From contig CAMDWJ010000007.1 of the NCBI GenBank assembly GCA_945877815.1, positions 54,266 to 118,265 of the forward strand: a stretch of 64,000 bases of DNA. Direction: 5' to 3'. The notes beneath the pieces are model-generated. The model saw only the letters and a program-made list of their open reading frames with translations, made no database searches and was not told the DNA's origin. This document shows positions 19,878-32,689 of this stretch, one piece after another. Source of the DNA: Caenispirillum bisanense (GTDB lineage: Bacteria > Pseudomonadota > Alphaproteobacteria > Rhodospirillales > UBA2165). The first letter of the stretch is position 1. The number at the start of each line of letters is the position of its first letter. The translations under genes were made by a program, and so were the position numbers.

Positions 19878-20474
19878 ATGAGGAACGTCAAAATGTTCGG
19901 AAAAGACAAAGAGAACGAGACGGGTGACGGGCCGCGCGGCCCGAAGACTTCGGATCCGGCCGATATGGCGGCGCCGCCGCTGAAACCGTTTTCGCGCAAG
20001 GCCGCGGGTGTTTCATCCAAGCCGACATCGACGCCGTTCCGCGCCGAAATTCCACGCCGCGTCTTGGATATCCCGGGTTCGCAGCGCCGTCCCGCCGGTG
20101 CCATGGCGCTGGACGACGATGCCAACCGCCTCACGGTCGGACGCAATATCTGTCTGTCTGGCGAAATCAGCGCCTGCCAAAAACTTGTGGTCGAGGGTCA
20201 GGTCGAAGCGCAGCTGACCGACGCACTGGTGATCGAAGTATCGCCGTCTGGATACTTCCGGGGCACCGCCGAGGTCGATGAGGCCGATATTTCGGGACGG
20301 TTCGAGGGTACCTTGATCGCGCGGCAAAAGCTGACGATCCGCAAGGGCGGCCGCATTGACGGCTCGGTTCGTTATGGCCGCATCGTGATCGAATCGGGCG
20401 GCGAGATTTCGGGCGACATGGCTGCTCTCGACGATGCCAAGGAGCCAGCCGACGCGAGCGTGACGGACTGCTAA
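19878..20474 (+). CDS. Bactofilin family (polymer-forming cytoskeletal) protein
   Basis: LTVGRNICLSGEISACQKLVVEGQVEAQLTDALVIEVSPSGYFRGTAEVDEADISGRFEGTLIARQKLTIRKGGRIDGSVRYGRIVIESGGEISGDM. Confidence 0.9.
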   Translation: MRNVKMFGKDKENETGDGPRGPKTSDPADMAAPPLKPFSRKAAGVSSKPTSTPFRAEIPRRVLDIPGSQRRPAGAMALDDDANRLTVGRNICLSGEISACQKLVVEGQVEAQLTDALVIEVSPSGYFRGTAEVDEADISGRFEGTLIARQKLTIRKGGRIDGSVRYGRIVIESGGEISGDMAALDDAKEPADASVTDC

Positions 20475-20542
20475 GGCCGCGAATGAGGCCGGGACAGATC
20501 GGCTTGTCGGCCGGCCGGGGTCAGTCCGGGTTCCGGGTTCGC

Positions 20543-21799
20543 GTGAACGTTCTGTCGGCGATCGTGTTGGCTGCGGTACTTGCGGGTTGCGCCTTCGACC
20601 CGCCGACCATCCAGCGTACGCCGCGCGAAGCGGCCGATGCCGAAAACAATGCCAAAAGCCGTCTGGCCGCGCGCAAGGGAACGCCGGGCAGCACCGCCTC
20701 GGCGCCAGGGGCCGCCGGCGCCGGTGAATTCGGTGTGCCGGGCGACGAAGTGGCGGCGCTCGAGGTCGATCTCACCAATTTCAAGGAACGCTTGGTCGGG
20801 CTCGATTCCGACGAGATCAACGATCTGCTCGGCACACCCGGGCTGGAGCGGGCCGAACCGCCGGCGCTGATCTGGCAATACCGCCACACCAATTGCACTG
20901 TCGATGTTTTCATGTTCGACGATGGGGGCGGCGCCATCGTCGATCATGTCGAGGTCCGTGCCGGGCAAGGCCCCGCGGCCGACGAAAAAGCTTGCTTCAC
21001 GAGTCTGCTACGCAATACGAAATCGGCCGCGTTGCCGCGCGGCAAGCAACCGGTCTCACCGTCGCCCTCGGTGCCCGTCGGACGTGGCACCGCCGCGACG
21101 CCGTCGCGTAGCGGCCCGGCATCGGCCGCACCGGCACCGCGCCCAACTGCGCCGGGCGCGTCCCCGGCTTCGCCCGCGCCCGACTCACCGCCGTCGTCCG
21201 CGCCTGCGCGCGCGGCGCCGTCGCCTGCCGCGCCGGGCGACATGGACGATGCCTCGCCCGAAGATACCGATGTCGATTTCGATTTCGGACCGCAGTCCAA
21301 CGCTCCCCCCGGTGCTGTCCCCGAGACGAAGTCGGACGCGGCCCCGATGGCGCCGATTATGTCGGCGGTTCCGCCGCCGCCGTCGCTTACACGGCCCCCG
21401 GCCCCCGCTGCCGCGCCCTCTGTTGCACGGACCGCGCCGGCCCCGACTTCCGCCATGCCGCCGCTCTCGGACGTCGCGCCGTCCAAGGCCGACGATCTCA
21501 ATATCGACATGGATTCTCCGGCGCCGGTTCCGGTGGCACCCTCGCCTACCGCCGAACGTCCGGCGCCCGCCGCCGCAATGCCCGCGAGTCTACCTCCGGC
21601 CGCGAGTGCGGCCTCGTCGCCGCGCACGGCGATCCCGCTGGTGCCGTCGACGGCCACAGCCGCCGCCGCGCCCAAGGGAGCGAAGGGTGCGCCGCGACCG
21701 ATCGAAAGCGTGGATGACGAAGATTTGCCGCCCGATCTTTTGCGCGGCCGCCGCCCCGATGACGATCCGGCCAATACCAACGAAGATATGGTCGAGTAG
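20543..21799 (+). CDS. Putative lipoprotein with long Pro/Ala-rich low-complexity region
   Basis: GTG start VNVLSAIVLAAVLAGCAFDPP (lipobox LAGC); C-terminal half almost entirely P/A/S. Confidence 0.7.
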   Translation: MNVLSAIVLAAVLAGCAFDPPTIQRTPREAADAENNAKSRLAARKGTPGSTASAPGAAGAGEFGVPGDEVAALEVDLTNFKERLVGLDSDEINDLLGTPGLERAEPPALIWQYRHTNCTVDVFMFDDGGGAIVDHVEVRAGQGPAADEKACFTSLLRNTKSAALPRGKQPVSPSPSVPVGRGTAATPSRSGPASAAPAPRPTAPGASPASPAPDSPPSSAPARAAPSPAAPGDMDDASPEDTDVDFDFGPQSNAPPGAVPETKSDAAPMAPIMSAVPPPPSLTRPPAPAAAPSVARTAPAPTSAMPPLSDVAPSKADDLNIDMDSPAPVPVAPSPTAERPAPAAAMPASLPPAASAASSPRTAIPLVPSTATAAAAPKGAKGAPRPIESVDDEDLPPDLLRGRRPDDDPANTNEDMVE

Positions 21800-21805
21800 C
21801 GACCG

Positions 21806-22441
21806 TTAGACGATTGTCTTCGCCTTGTAGGCACATTGCTCGCGCACGACGCAGACCGGACAGTCGGGTGTGCGCGCCTTGCACACATAGCGGCCGTGCA
21901 GGATCAACCAATGATGGGCATGCAGCCTGTAGCGCGGCGGCGTCACCTTTTCCAATTTCAATTCGACCTCGAGCACGTTTTTTCCGGGCGCCAGGCCGGT
22001 ACGGTTGGATATTCGGAAGATGTGCGTATCGACCGCGATGGTGGGCTCATGGAAGGCGATGTTCATGACGACATTCGCGGTCTTGCGTCCGACACCGGGC
22101 AGTTCCTGCAATTCGTCGCGCGTGTGCGGAATCTCGCCTGCATATTTTTCGACCAGGATTCTCGACAGGGCGATGACGTTCTTCGCCTTCGTGTTGAACA
22201 GGCCGATGGTCTTGATGAAATTTTTCAGTTTGGCCTCGCCGAGCGCCACCATTTTTTTCGGGGTATCGACGATCTTGAACAAGGGGCCCGTGGCCTTGTT
22301 GACCCCGACATCGGTCGCTTGCGCCGACAGAACGACGGCGACCAGAAGCGTATAGGGATTGATGTAGTGCAGTTCGCCCTTGGGCTCGGGCATGGCGCTT
22401 TCGAGATTGGCGTAGAAAGTTTCGATCTTGTCTTTTTTCAT
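21806..22441 (-). CDS. nth: Endonuclease III
   Basis: LQELPGVGRKTANVVMNIAFHEPTIAVDTHIFRISNRTGLA; C-terminal 4Fe-4S cysteines CKARTPDCPVCVVREQC. Confidence 0.97.
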   Translation of the reverse strand: MKKDKIETFYANLESAMPEPKGELHYINPYTLLVAVVLSAQATDVGVNKATGPLFKIVDTPKKMVALGEAKLKNFIKTIGLFNTKAKNVIALSRILVEKYAGEIPHTRDELQELPGVGRKTANVVMNIAFHEPTIAVDTHIFRISNRTGLAPGKNVLEVELKLEKVTPPRYRLHAHHWLILHGRYVCKARTPDCPVCVVREQCAYKAKTIV

Positions 22442-22490
22442 GGCGTCAGCTTAGCAGGCGAAGATAGACTTTCTCCAGGATCGAAACATC

Positions 22491-22985
22491 ATGATCGAAA
22501 TTCGACATCTGACGCCCGTTCGGTTCGGCGAGCCCGTTTTGGAAGTGCGCATGAGGCGCGGCGTGCAATCCTATCCGTTCGCTTTCAAGGCGTTGCTTGT
22601 CTGTTTCGCTCTTTTGTGCCTGACCGTTGCCGGGGCCTTCGCCTTCGTTGGCGCCGTTCCGGTGCTGGGCTTCGCCGGGCTCGAACTTGTTTTGCTGTTC
22701 GTGTTGCTGCGCCTGTCCTTTCGTCGTGCCGCCGCCGTAGAAGGCGTCAGCATTTCCGGCGATGCGACGATCGTGCGGCGCGGCGGTACCGAAGCCGCGC
22801 GGTTGCAATCGTATTGGCTGACGATCGAGCCGAGCGAATGGGAAAATCGGGGCCTCGTGCTGCGTTCGCGCGGCCAGAGCGTCGCGGTCGGCGCCGGCCT
22901 TGCCGCAGCCGAAGTGAGCGATCTCGCCGCCGCCCTGCGCGGAGCCTTGCACCGGGCCAAGATCACACCTGCCGGATCGGCATAA
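22491..22985 (+). CDS. DUF2244-like integral membrane protein
   Basis: Two TM segments near the N-terminus, EPSEWENRGLVLRSRGQSVAVGAGLAAAEVSDLAAALRGAL. Confidence 0.7.
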   Translation: MIEIRHLTPVRFGEPVLEVRMRRGVQSYPFAFKALLVCFALLCLTVAGAFAFVGAVPVLGFAGLELVLLFVLLRLSFRRAAAVEGVSISGDATIVRRGGTEAARLQSYWLTIEPSEWENRGLVLRSRGQSVAVGAGLAAAEVSDLAAALRGALHRAKITPAGSA

Positions 22986-23039
22986 GCAATATTGGCGATC
23001 CTGCATTGCCGCTTGCGAGAAATCGTTCGATAAGACGAT

Positions 23040-24347
23040 ATGGATCAGTCGTCGTCAGCGTCCCCTGCTTCGCTAACGCCTCCCGCGTCTAATCCCGCGC
23101 CGGGCCATCCGCCCGCCAAGGCCTTCGCCGCCCTCCGCCATCCCGGCGCCCGTCCGTTCCTCATTGGCATGTGGCTCGCCATGCTCGGCGATTCCATCGA
23201 GCATGTGATCAGCTATTGGATCATCTTTCACAAATTCCATTCGACCGCGCTTGGCGGCTTCGCGGTGATTTCGCATTGGGCGCCGTTCTTGTTGTTTTCT
23301 GTCTATGCCGGCGTTTTGTCCGACCGGTACGATACGCGGCGCATCATTCAGCTCGGGATGGGGCTGTTCATGCTGGCCTCGCTCGCTTGGGGCGTTTTGT
23401 TCCTGACCGACACGCTGGAGATGTGGCATGCCTGCGTGATCTTGGTGATCCACGGCATTGCCGGTGTGCTCGCCGGGCCCTCGGTTCAGATGTTGATGCA
23501 GGACATCACGGGCCCCGCGCAATTGCAGAGCGGCGTGCGGCTTCTGGCGACGTCGCGCACGCTGGGCTTCCTGCTGGGGCCTGCCATCGGTGGCGCGCTG
23601 ATGATTGCGCTCGATCCCGCCATCGCCATTCTGCTCAATGCCTGCATCTATCTTTATCTGCTGATCTGGCTGTGGAAGGCGCCGTATGGGCCGAAATTCC
23701 GCACGGAGCCGCGGCCTGCCCGCGCGGTGCGCGGGTTCGCCGATATCATGTCGGCGATCCGCGTGGTTGCGCAAACCCCTGCGATTCTGACCATCATCGT
23801 GATCTCCGGCTGCGCGTCTTTCTTCGTTGGCAATGCCTTTCAGCCGCAGCTCCCGGAATTCCTCGTCGATCTCGGCTATGGCGGGGATGAATTCCGCTAT
23901 TCGCTGCTCCTGGGCGCGAATGCGATCGGCGCGGTCATCGCGGGCATTGTGTTGGAGATGCGAGGGCTCCTGGCACCCAACCCTCGGACGGTCATCTTTC
24001 TCAATATGGGTTGGAGCGCCTCGATCGGCGTCTTCGCGTTGTCGGACAATTATGTCGTCTCGGTCGCGGCTCTGCTGTGCGCCGGTTTCCTGTTTCTGTC
24101 GTGCAATTCGATGGCGCAGACCTTGGTGCAGCTCAACGCTCCATCCGAAAGTCGCGGCAAGGTGATCGGACTTTATACGACGGCGGCACAGGGTCTCATC
24201 ATGTTCAGCGGCATCACGGTCGGCATCGGCGGCGCCTGGATCGGCATCCATGCCTCGCTCGCGTGGAGTGCCGCGATCTTGGTGATTGTCGCGTGCGCCG
24301 TGCTGATCTTCCTATGCCCGAAAGGGCCCACGATGCTGAAGGGTTAG
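23040..24347 (+). CDS. MFS transporter
   Basis: 12-TM-like; FLIGMWLAMLGDSIEHVISYWIIFHKF... YAGVLSDRYDTRR. Confidence 0.88.
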   Translation: MDQSSSASPASLTPPASNPAPGHPPAKAFAALRHPGARPFLIGMWLAMLGDSIEHVISYWIIFHKFHSTALGGFAVISHWAPFLLFSVYAGVLSDRYDTRRIIQLGMGLFMLASLAWGVLFLTDTLEMWHACVILVIHGIAGVLAGPSVQMLMQDITGPAQLQSGVRLLATSRTLGFLLGPAIGGALMIALDPAIAILLNACIYLYLLIWLWKAPYGPKFRTEPRPARAVRGFADIMSAIRVVAQTPAILTIIVISGCASFFVGNAFQPQLPEFLVDLGYGGDEFRYSLLLGANAIGAVIAGIVLEMRGLLAPNPRTVIFLNMGWSASIGVFALSDNYVVSVAALLCAGFLFLSCNSMAQTLVQLNAPSESRGKVIGLYTTAAQGLIMFSGITVGIGGAWIGIHASLAWSAAILVIVACAVLIFLCPKGPTMLKG

Positions 24348-25165
24348 CGCGGCACTTCGTCGGTAAATCCCAAAACATCAGCCATTGAATAGCGCCCCGG
24401 ATTTTGCCCCGGCACCCACAGGGCCGCGCGCACGGCGCCGCGCGCGAAGACGCCGCGCGAGGAGGCCTTGTGCACGAGTTCGACGCGCTCGCCCTCGCAA
24501 GCAAAGATGACACTGTGATCGCCGACCACGTCGCCACCGCGCAAAGCAGCAAAGCCGATATCGCCTTTTTTGCGCGCCCCGGTCTGGCCGTCGCGCGCCG
24601 CGCCACGGGCTGAGACGTCGTTCAGCTTCACGCCGCGTCCCGCCGCCGCCATCTCGCCCAATGTGAGCGCCGTGCCCGACGGCGCATCGACCTTGTGGCG
24701 GTGATGCATCTCCAAGATCTCGATATCGAAATCGTCGCCGAGCACACCGGCCAGACGTTTGGTCAGGGCGAACAGCACATTCACGCCGACCGCGTAATTC
24801 GACGCCCAAACGATGGGAACGATTTTTGCCGCGCGCTCGATCTCGGCGGTACCAGCCGTATCGATGCCGGTCGTGCCGATCACGATGGACGTCTTGTGCT
24901 TGGCCGCCAGGGTTGCGTGCGCCGGCGCGACAGCCGCATGGGTGAAATCGATCACCACGTCGCAGCCGGCGATGATTGCCGCGGGATCGGAACCGAGCCT
25001 GAGCCCGCAGGGCGGAAGGCCGGCGATGACGGCGATGTCCTGGCCGAGCTGGGCATGGCCGGCATGGTCCGCGCCGCCCGCGAGCATGGCCCCTTCGGTC
25101 GCGGATATTTCGCGCACCAGCATCTGCCCCATGCGTCCGGCGCAACCGAGAATACCGATGTTCAT
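24344..25165 (-). CDS. dapB: 4-hydroxy-tetrahydrodipicolinate reductase
   Basis: MNIGILGCAGRMGQMLVREI...EMHHRHKVDAPSGTALTLGE. Confidence 0.97.
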   Translation of the reverse strand: MNIGILGCAGRMGQMLVREISATEGAMLAGGADHAGHAQLGQDIAVIAGLPPCGLRLGSDPAAIIAGCDVVIDFTHAAVAPAHATLAAKHKTSIVIGTTGIDTAGTAEIERAAKIVPIVWASNYAVGVNVLFALTKRLAGVLGDDFDIEILEMHHRHKVDAPSGTALTLGEMAAAGRGVKLNDVSARGAARDGQTGARKKGDIGFAALRGGDVVGDHSVIFACEGERVELVHKASSRGVFARGAVRAALWVPGQNPGRYSMADVLGFTDEVPR

Positions 25166-25180
25166 GATGTCTGCCCCCGT

Positions 25181-25306
25181 TTATCTCCCTCTCCTCCCTT
25201 GAGAGGAGAGGGTCGGGGTGAGGTGGGGACTCACGGTGCAGCCCACCTCACCCGGCTCGCTGTGCTCGCCACCCTCTCCCCCCTAAAGGGCGGAGAGGGA
25301 GAATAA
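25181..25306. repeat. Long intergenic inverted repeat (REP-like)
   Basis: TTATCTCCCTCTCC ... GGAGAGGGAGAATAA outer arms and GGTGAGGTGGG...CCCACCTCACC inner arms between dapB and dnaJ. Confidence 0.65.
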
Positions 25307-25311
25307 TGATG

Positions 25312-26442
25312 CTAGTCCTTCAGATCTTCCCACAGGTCTTTGACCTTGGCGAAGAAGCCTTCCGATTCCGGGTTGTTCTTGGCGCCGCCCGCCTCGTTGA
25401 ATTCTTGCAACAGTTCTTTTTGCTTTTTGGTGAGGTTCACCGGCGTTTCGATCGCGGCCTGGACGAACATATCGCCGCGTTCCTTGGAACGCAGGATCGA
25501 CATGCCCTTGCCGCGTAGGCGGAACTGATGGCCGGACTGGGTGCCGGCCGGAATGGTGATGCGTGCGCGCGAGCCGTCCACAGCGGGCACTTCGATCTGG
25601 CCGCCAAGTGCCGCCGTGGTAAAGGGCAGCGGCACCTTGCAATAGATGTTGGCGCCGTCGCGATGGAACACATTGTGCTGGGCGATGGAGACGAAAATAT
25701 ACAGATCGCCGGCGGGTGCGCCGTGCAGCCCGGCCTCGCCTTCGCCGGCCAGGCGGATTCGGGTTCCCTCCTCGACGCCGGGCGGGATGGTGACGGATAG
25801 CGTCTTTTCCTGGCGGGTGCGCCCCGCGCCCGCGCATTTCGGGCAGGCATCCTTGATCACCTTGCCATGGCCCTGGCACGAGGGGCAGGTGCGCTCGATG
25901 GTGAAGAAGCCTTGCTGCGCGCGCACCTTGCCGTGGCCGTGGCAGGTCGCACACGTCTCTGGCGCGGCGCCGTTCTTGGAGCCGACGCCGTTGCACGCAG
26001 CGCAGGCGATCGAACTCGGCACGCGGATATTGGATTTGGCGCCTTTGAAGGCCTCGACCAGCGTGATCTGCATGTTGTAGCGCAGATCGTTGCCGCGCGC
26101 GGCGCGTCCGCGCCCGCCACCCCTGGCCCCCATGAAGTCGCCGAACATTTCCTCGAAGATGTCGGAGAAGCCGGCGCCGAAACCTTCTCCGCCGCCCGCA
26201 CCCGGTCCGCCATTCTCGAAGGCGGCGTGGCCGAAGCGGTCGTAGGCCGCGCGCTTTTGTTCGTCCGACAGGACGTCGTTGGCCTCGTTGATTTCCTTGA
26301 ATTTGCGTTCGGCTTCGGGATCCCCCGCATTGCGGTCGGGATGGAATTGCATCGCGAGTTTGCGGTACGCCTTCTTGATTTCGTCGGGCTTGGCCGCGCG
26401 CTCGATGCCGAGCGTCTTATAATAATCCTGCTTGGTCGCCAT
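25312..26442 (-). CDS. dnaJ: Chaperone DnaJ
   Basis: J domain, four CxxCxGxG-type zinc motifs. Confidence 0.98.
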   Translation of the reverse strand: MATKQDYYKTLGIERAAKPDEIKKAYRKLAMQFHPDRNAGDPEAERKFKEINEANDVLSDEQKRAAYDRFGHAAFENGGPGAGGGEGFGAGFSDIFEEMFGDFMGARGGGRGRAARGNDLRYNMQITLVEAFKGAKSNIRVPSSIACAACNGVGSKNGAAPETCATCHGHGKVRAQQGFFTIERTCPSCQGHGKVIKDACPKCAGAGRTRQEKTLSVTIPPGVEEGTRIRLAGEGEAGLHGAPAGDLYIFVSIAQHNVFHRDGANIYCKVPLPFTTAALGGQIEVPAVDGSRARITIPAGTQSGHQFRLRGKGMSILRSKERGDMFVQAAIETPVNLTKKQKELLQEFNEAGGAKNNPESEGFFAKVKDLWEDLKD

Positions 26443-26529
26443 GATTTACGCCGGATCCATATCACGAACCCGGATGAATTTTGCATTCACCCGGGCTCAT
26501 CCCCTGAGTCACACTAGCATACCGGACGA

Positions 26530-28464
<1,935 letters not shown>

Positions 28465-28752
28465 GATTGTCTCTGTCCTTTCGAGTCAGCAACAGAATCT
28501 CGCGGTCCTCTTTACTCGAGGCCCCGCGACTAGGCCGGCAAAGTGATTAAGAGCCGTGGAAGCCTGGGCGATATATAGGGTGACGTTTCCGGGCACGCAA
28601 CCGGCCGAAGCCGCTGAAAGTGCGGGAAAAATAGGGATTGTAGGGGCTTTCGAACGGATTCCGCGACGATTCGCAATGCCTGGGCCGCATAAAAAACCGC
28701 GAACCCCGGAAAGATCGAGGGAAGTTTCGCCCGCAATCGGCATTGGTACCTA

Positions 28753-29184
28753 ATGAGAGCGGGCAAATCCGCCCCCCGGAGTATGGCCATGGTACGGTTT
28801 CTCCTACTGACGTTCCTCGCGGTGATGACGAGTTTCCCGGCCTGGGCCGGAACGGGCGTTTCGGTCGGGATCTGGCAGGTGGGCGGTGGGCATCACCACG
28901 ATCGTTGGTCGCACGGCGGCGGCTGGGGCTATCCCCGCCACCATTACCGTCCGCGCAGTTCGTTCTATTTCTATTCCGGCCCGCCGGCCTATCCGGTCTA
29001 TGTGGCGCCGCCGGTGCACTATTACCCGGCCTATCCGACCTATGCCCCACCCGCCCGCGTGACCCCGTCGCCGAGCGGGCAATGCACCCAGTTCAACGGC
29101 GATGCGACCATCGACGGCAGCGGCACCCCCTTCTACGGGCGGGCCTGCATCCTCTCCGACGGTCGCTGGCATATCGTTCCCTAG
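28753..29184 (+). CDS. Small secreted Tyr/Pro/His-rich hypothetical protein
   Basis: Signal peptide plus GPPAYPVYVAPPVHYYPAYPTYAPP; C-term GTPFYGRACILSDGRWHIVP. Confidence 0.6.
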   Translation: MRAGKSAPRSMAMVRFLLLTFLAVMTSFPAWAGTGVSVGIWQVGGGHHHDRWSHGGGWGYPRHHYRPRSSFYFYSGPPAYPVYVAPPVHYYPAYPTYAPPARVTPSPSGQCTQFNGDATIDGSGTPFYGRACILSDGRWHIVP

Positions 29185-29304
29185 GTTCTTGCCCTAACTT
29201 CCGCTCCGGTTTCGTTGCACCCCTAAAGCCCGAACGCGCACAAACGCACGGTCGGGCAAAGCGTGTTAGAAAAACCCCTGCGTCACGTCGGGGATAACTT
29301 AATC

Positions 29305-29655
29305 ATGGCCTATGACGAAAAGGTGGCGGACCGCGTGCGACGGGCACTGGGCGGCCGCCGCAATCTGGTCGAACGCAAGATGATGGGCGGGCTGTGTTTC
29401 ATGGCCGGCGGAAACATGGGTTGCGACGTTACCGGCTCGGCTCTGATGGTCCGTGTCGGGCGTGAGGGCTATGAGAAAGCCGTTGCCTTGGCCGATGTTC
29501 GTCCCCTCAAATTCGGTGGACGCCGCCCCTCGGGCTTCGTCTTAGTTGATCCCGCCGGCTATCGCACCGAGCGCATGCTCAAGGCATGGATTGAGCGGGG
29601 TCTCGATGTCGCGGCACGCCTGCCCAAGAAATCTCCACGAAAAGCGGCGAAGTAG
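29305..29655 (+). CDS. TfoX N-terminal domain protein
   Basis: MAYDEKVADRVRRALGGRRNLVERKMMGGLCFMAGGNMGCDV. Confidence 0.88.
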   Translation: MAYDEKVADRVRRALGGRRNLVERKMMGGLCFMAGGNMGCDVTGSALMVRVGREGYEKAVALADVRPLKFGGRRPSGFVLVDPAGYRTERMLKAWIERGLDVAARLPKKSPRKAAK

Positions 29656-29694
29656 CTCGCAAGAATCGGATAGAAGCCCGTCGCGAGACGGCCC

Positions 29695-30666
29695 ATGGTC
29701 GCGCCCATGTTGACTTCAAAAAATACCGGCGTGATCCTCGTTTTGCTGTTCGTCGTCGCGGGCGCGCTGCGCGACGTGTTTTTCGGCGAGGTGTTCCAGC
29801 GCCATCGCTTCTTCGATGTGGTCTTCGTCAGTTTCGCTCTGGCGACGATCATCTTCACGATCGTCGTAGCCGTGCGCATGCCGGCGCAATTCGCGGTGCT
29901 GGCACGCAACTGGCGCACGGCGCTGATCGCCAATCTCGGCACCGCCTGCGCCTAGCTTTCCTATTTCTTCGCACTCAAGATGCTGGAGCCTGCGGTCGTG
30001 ACGACGATCCACGCGGGTACTGGCGCCATCACCCTGGTGGCGCTCAACGCACTCGGCCTTCACATCTCGCGCCCCGTCGCGGTGCGCGGGATCGAGAAGC
30101 TTCTCCATGTCGGCATCTTCGCGGTGCTGCTGGCGTTGGCCGGCGTCGTTCTGGCGGGCCTGTCGGGCATCGCGGCCGGTGCCATGCCGCAAACCCTGCT
30201 GGGTTTGACGCTCGCCTTCGCCAGCGGAATCTTTATCTCGCTCACCTCGGATGTGACCAAACGCATGCACGAGCATGGCGTCGGCGCCGAGGCGGTGCTG
30301 GCCGCGCGCTTCATCGTGATGATCGGTGTGGCTGCAAGTATGAGTTATGTCGGCACCGGCGCCGGGATGCCGCTCGACAGTTTCGCCTCGGTCGCGTCGA
30401 TCGCGGGTGCGGCACTGGGACTGATCGTGCTGCCGCTCTATGTCCTGCAGCTCGGTCTCGTGCGCACCTCGGCCGTGACGACTTGGATCATCATGGCTTT
30501 GGGGCCGTGTCTGGTCTTCGCCGCACAAGGGTTCGACGGGCGCATCGCAACCTCGCCCTATACGCTTTCCTGCATCGTCACCTATTCGGCGCTGGTGATC
30601 GCGGCCAATGTCGCGCGCGCGCGAGGGACTGCTGCGTCGGCGCAAACAGCGGCGCGCGCGAACTGA
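29695..30666 (+). pseudogene. DMT/EamA-like transporter interrupted by in-frame TAG
   Basis: ORFs 29695-29955 and 29980-30666 are in the same frame: ...NLGTACA*LSYFFALKMLEPAVVTTIHAGTGAITLVAL...; one TAG at 29953-29955. Confidence 0.85.
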
Positions 30667-30667
30667 A

Positions 30668-31438
30668 CTAAAGTTCCTTGTCGATAGCCTTGCCGCTGGA
30701 ATCGCCGCCTGTTTGATCGGACTTGCCGTAAGCGTTCGATGCGGTGGCGCCCGGTCCCGGATTTTCGTTGGCGGGCGCAACCGGCGCCGCACCGTCCTTG
30801 GGACCACCCTTCGAGACGCCGACCATGGCAGGGCGCAATAGCCGATCGTGGATCGTATAGCCGTGTTGCATGATCTGGAGGATGGTGCCGACCGGCTTGT
30901 CGGTATCCTCGATCTCGAACATCGCCTGATGCAGATTGGGGTCGAGCCTTTTGTGCATCGCATCGACCTGTTTCACGCCGAATTTATCGAGTGTGGTGCG
31001 CAATTCGTTTTGCGTCAGTTCAAGACCGACGCAGAGATTTTTCAGATTGTCGTCCTTGGCGCGGGCTTCCGGCGAGGCGGCCGACAAAGCGCGTTCCAGA
31101 TTGTCGGCGACCGGCAAGACCGCCTTGGCGAAATTGGCGACCGCGTATTTGTTCATGTCCTGTTTCTCGCGCTCGACGCGGCGGCGCACATTTTCCACTT
31201 CGGCGAGGCTGCGCAGCAATTGATCCTTCAACACCGCGATCTCCGCGCGCAACTCGTCTTCGACATTGGTGTCGCGCGGGGACTCGTCCGCCGCGTCGCT
31301 TTGTCCGAATTCCACGTCGAGCGAGGCCATCATATGGTCGATCGTTTCGCTGTTCGGACTGCGGTCGGTCTGGGGATTCATATCCAAGCTCGGCTCTATC
31401 CGCTCGGAGCGTCCATCTGGGGTTTTATCGTCTGCCAT
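30668..31438 (-). CDS. grpE: Nucleotide exchange factor GrpE
   Basis: RSLAEVENVRRRVEREKQDMNKYAVANFAKAVLPVADNLERAL. Confidence 0.97.
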   Translation of the reverse strand: MADDKTPDGRSERIEPSLDMNPQTDRSPNSETIDHMMASLDVEFGQSDAADESPRDTNVEDELRAEIAVLKDQLLRSLAEVENVRRRVEREKQDMNKYAVANFAKAVLPVADNLERALSAASPEARAKDDNLKNLCVGLELTQNELRTTLDKFGVKQVDAMHKRLDPNLHQAMFEIEDTDKPVGTILQIMQHGYTIHDRLLRPAMVGVSKGGPKDGAAPVAPANENPGPGATASNAYGKSDQTGGDSSGKAIDKEL

Positions 31439-31543
31439 CGGTTCGCGGTACTTTCCTGGCCGGTTGTTCGTTGGCGTTTCTGGGGCGTTTTGGGCGCGTT
31501 TGTAGAACGCGGCTTGCGTGGGTGAGATAGGTCGTTGCGCGGG

Positions 31544-32608
31544 CTAGCTCAAGACCTTGCCGATCAGCTTGGAGGTATAATCCACCATCGGGATGATGCG
31601 GGCATAGTTCATGCGCGTCGGGCCGATCACCCCGATGGCGCCGACCAGCTTATTGTTGCCGCTGTGATAGGGTGCAACGACGAGGGAGCAGCCCGATAGG
31701 TTGAACAGCTCATTGTCCGCGCCGATATAGATGCGCACCCCCTCGGCGACGTCGGCCATATCGAGCACTTTGACCATCAATTCGCCGGTTTCCAGCGCCG
31801 AAAACAGGGCCCTGACCCGTTCGAGATCGGCGAGCGCGCTCACATCGTCGAGCAGATTCGCCTGGCCGCGCACGATGAGTGTGCTCTTGGTGCCCCCGCC
31901 CGCCCAGGTGGCCAGGCCGTCCTGCACCAGCCGCGCCGACAAGGAATCGATCTGGGCGCGGTTCTCGGCCAGCTCGCGCTGCAATTCGAGCCGCGCCTCG
32001 GAAATGCTGCGCCCAGCCAGTTTCGCGTTGAGATAATTGGTGGCCTCGACGAAGGAGGATGCGGGCAGATCGGTCGGAACCTCGATCAGCCGGTTCTCGA
32101 CGATGCCGTCGGCGGTCACCAGCACGACCAGTGCCCGTCCCGGCCCCAAATGAACGAATTCGATATGTTTAAGCGCGGAATCGGTCTTGGGCGCCAGCAC
32201 GATCCCGGCGCAGCGCGATAGGCCCGATAGCGTCGAGGTCGCTTGTTCCAGCACCGATTCGATGCTTTTGCCGGTGCCGGCGATGCGGCTTTGCAGATCC
32301 TTGCGGTCGTTGTCGCTGAGATTCCCAAGCTCCAGCATGCCATCGACGAACATGCGCAGCCCGGCATCGGTCGGCAGGCGTCCTGCCGAGGTATGCGGCG
32401 CATAAAGCAGCCCCCATTCCTCCAGATCGGCCATGACATTGCGGATGGTCGCGGGCGATAGATTCGTGGCCAGCCGCTTCGATAGCGAACGCGAGCCGAT
32501 GGGCTCGCCGGTTTCGACATAGGCGTCCACGATCTTGGTGAAAATATCGCGCGAACGCTCGTTCAACTCGGCGAAAACCGACCGTTTCGTGTCCATTGGC
32601 TTGTCCAT
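31544..32608 (-). CDS. hrcA: Heat-inducible transcription repressor HrcA
   Basis: [68 protein letters not shown]. Confidence 0.98.
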   Translation of the reverse strand: MDKPMDTKRSVFAELNERSRDIFTKIVDAYVETGEPIGSRSLSKRLATNLSPATIRNVMADLEEWGLLYAPHTSAGRLPTDAGLRMFVDGMLELGNLSDNDRKDLQSRIAGTGKSIESVLEQATSTLSGLSRCAGIVLAPKTDSALKHIEFVHLGPGRALVVLVTADGIVENRLIEVPTDLPASSFVEATNYLNAKLAGRSISEARLELQRELAENRAQIDSLSARLVQDGLATWAGGGTKSTLIVRGQANLLDDVSALADLERVRALFSALETGELMVKVLDMADVAEGVRIYIGADNELFNLSGCSLVVAPYHSGNNKLVGAIGVIGPTRMNYARIIPMVDYTSKLIGKVLS

Positions 32609-32689
32609 ACCTCTATATCTAGACGCGAGGGGGTGCGTCGTCTAGGGTGCGCGGCTTCCCCAGCCCCCCTGAAACCGACGGCAGGTGCC

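Noticed and set aside
25181-25306. Novel structured RNA between dapB and dnaJ
   Set aside because: Nested inverted repeat looks like a common dispersed intergenic palindrome; needs genome-wide copies to judge, so reported only as a repeat.
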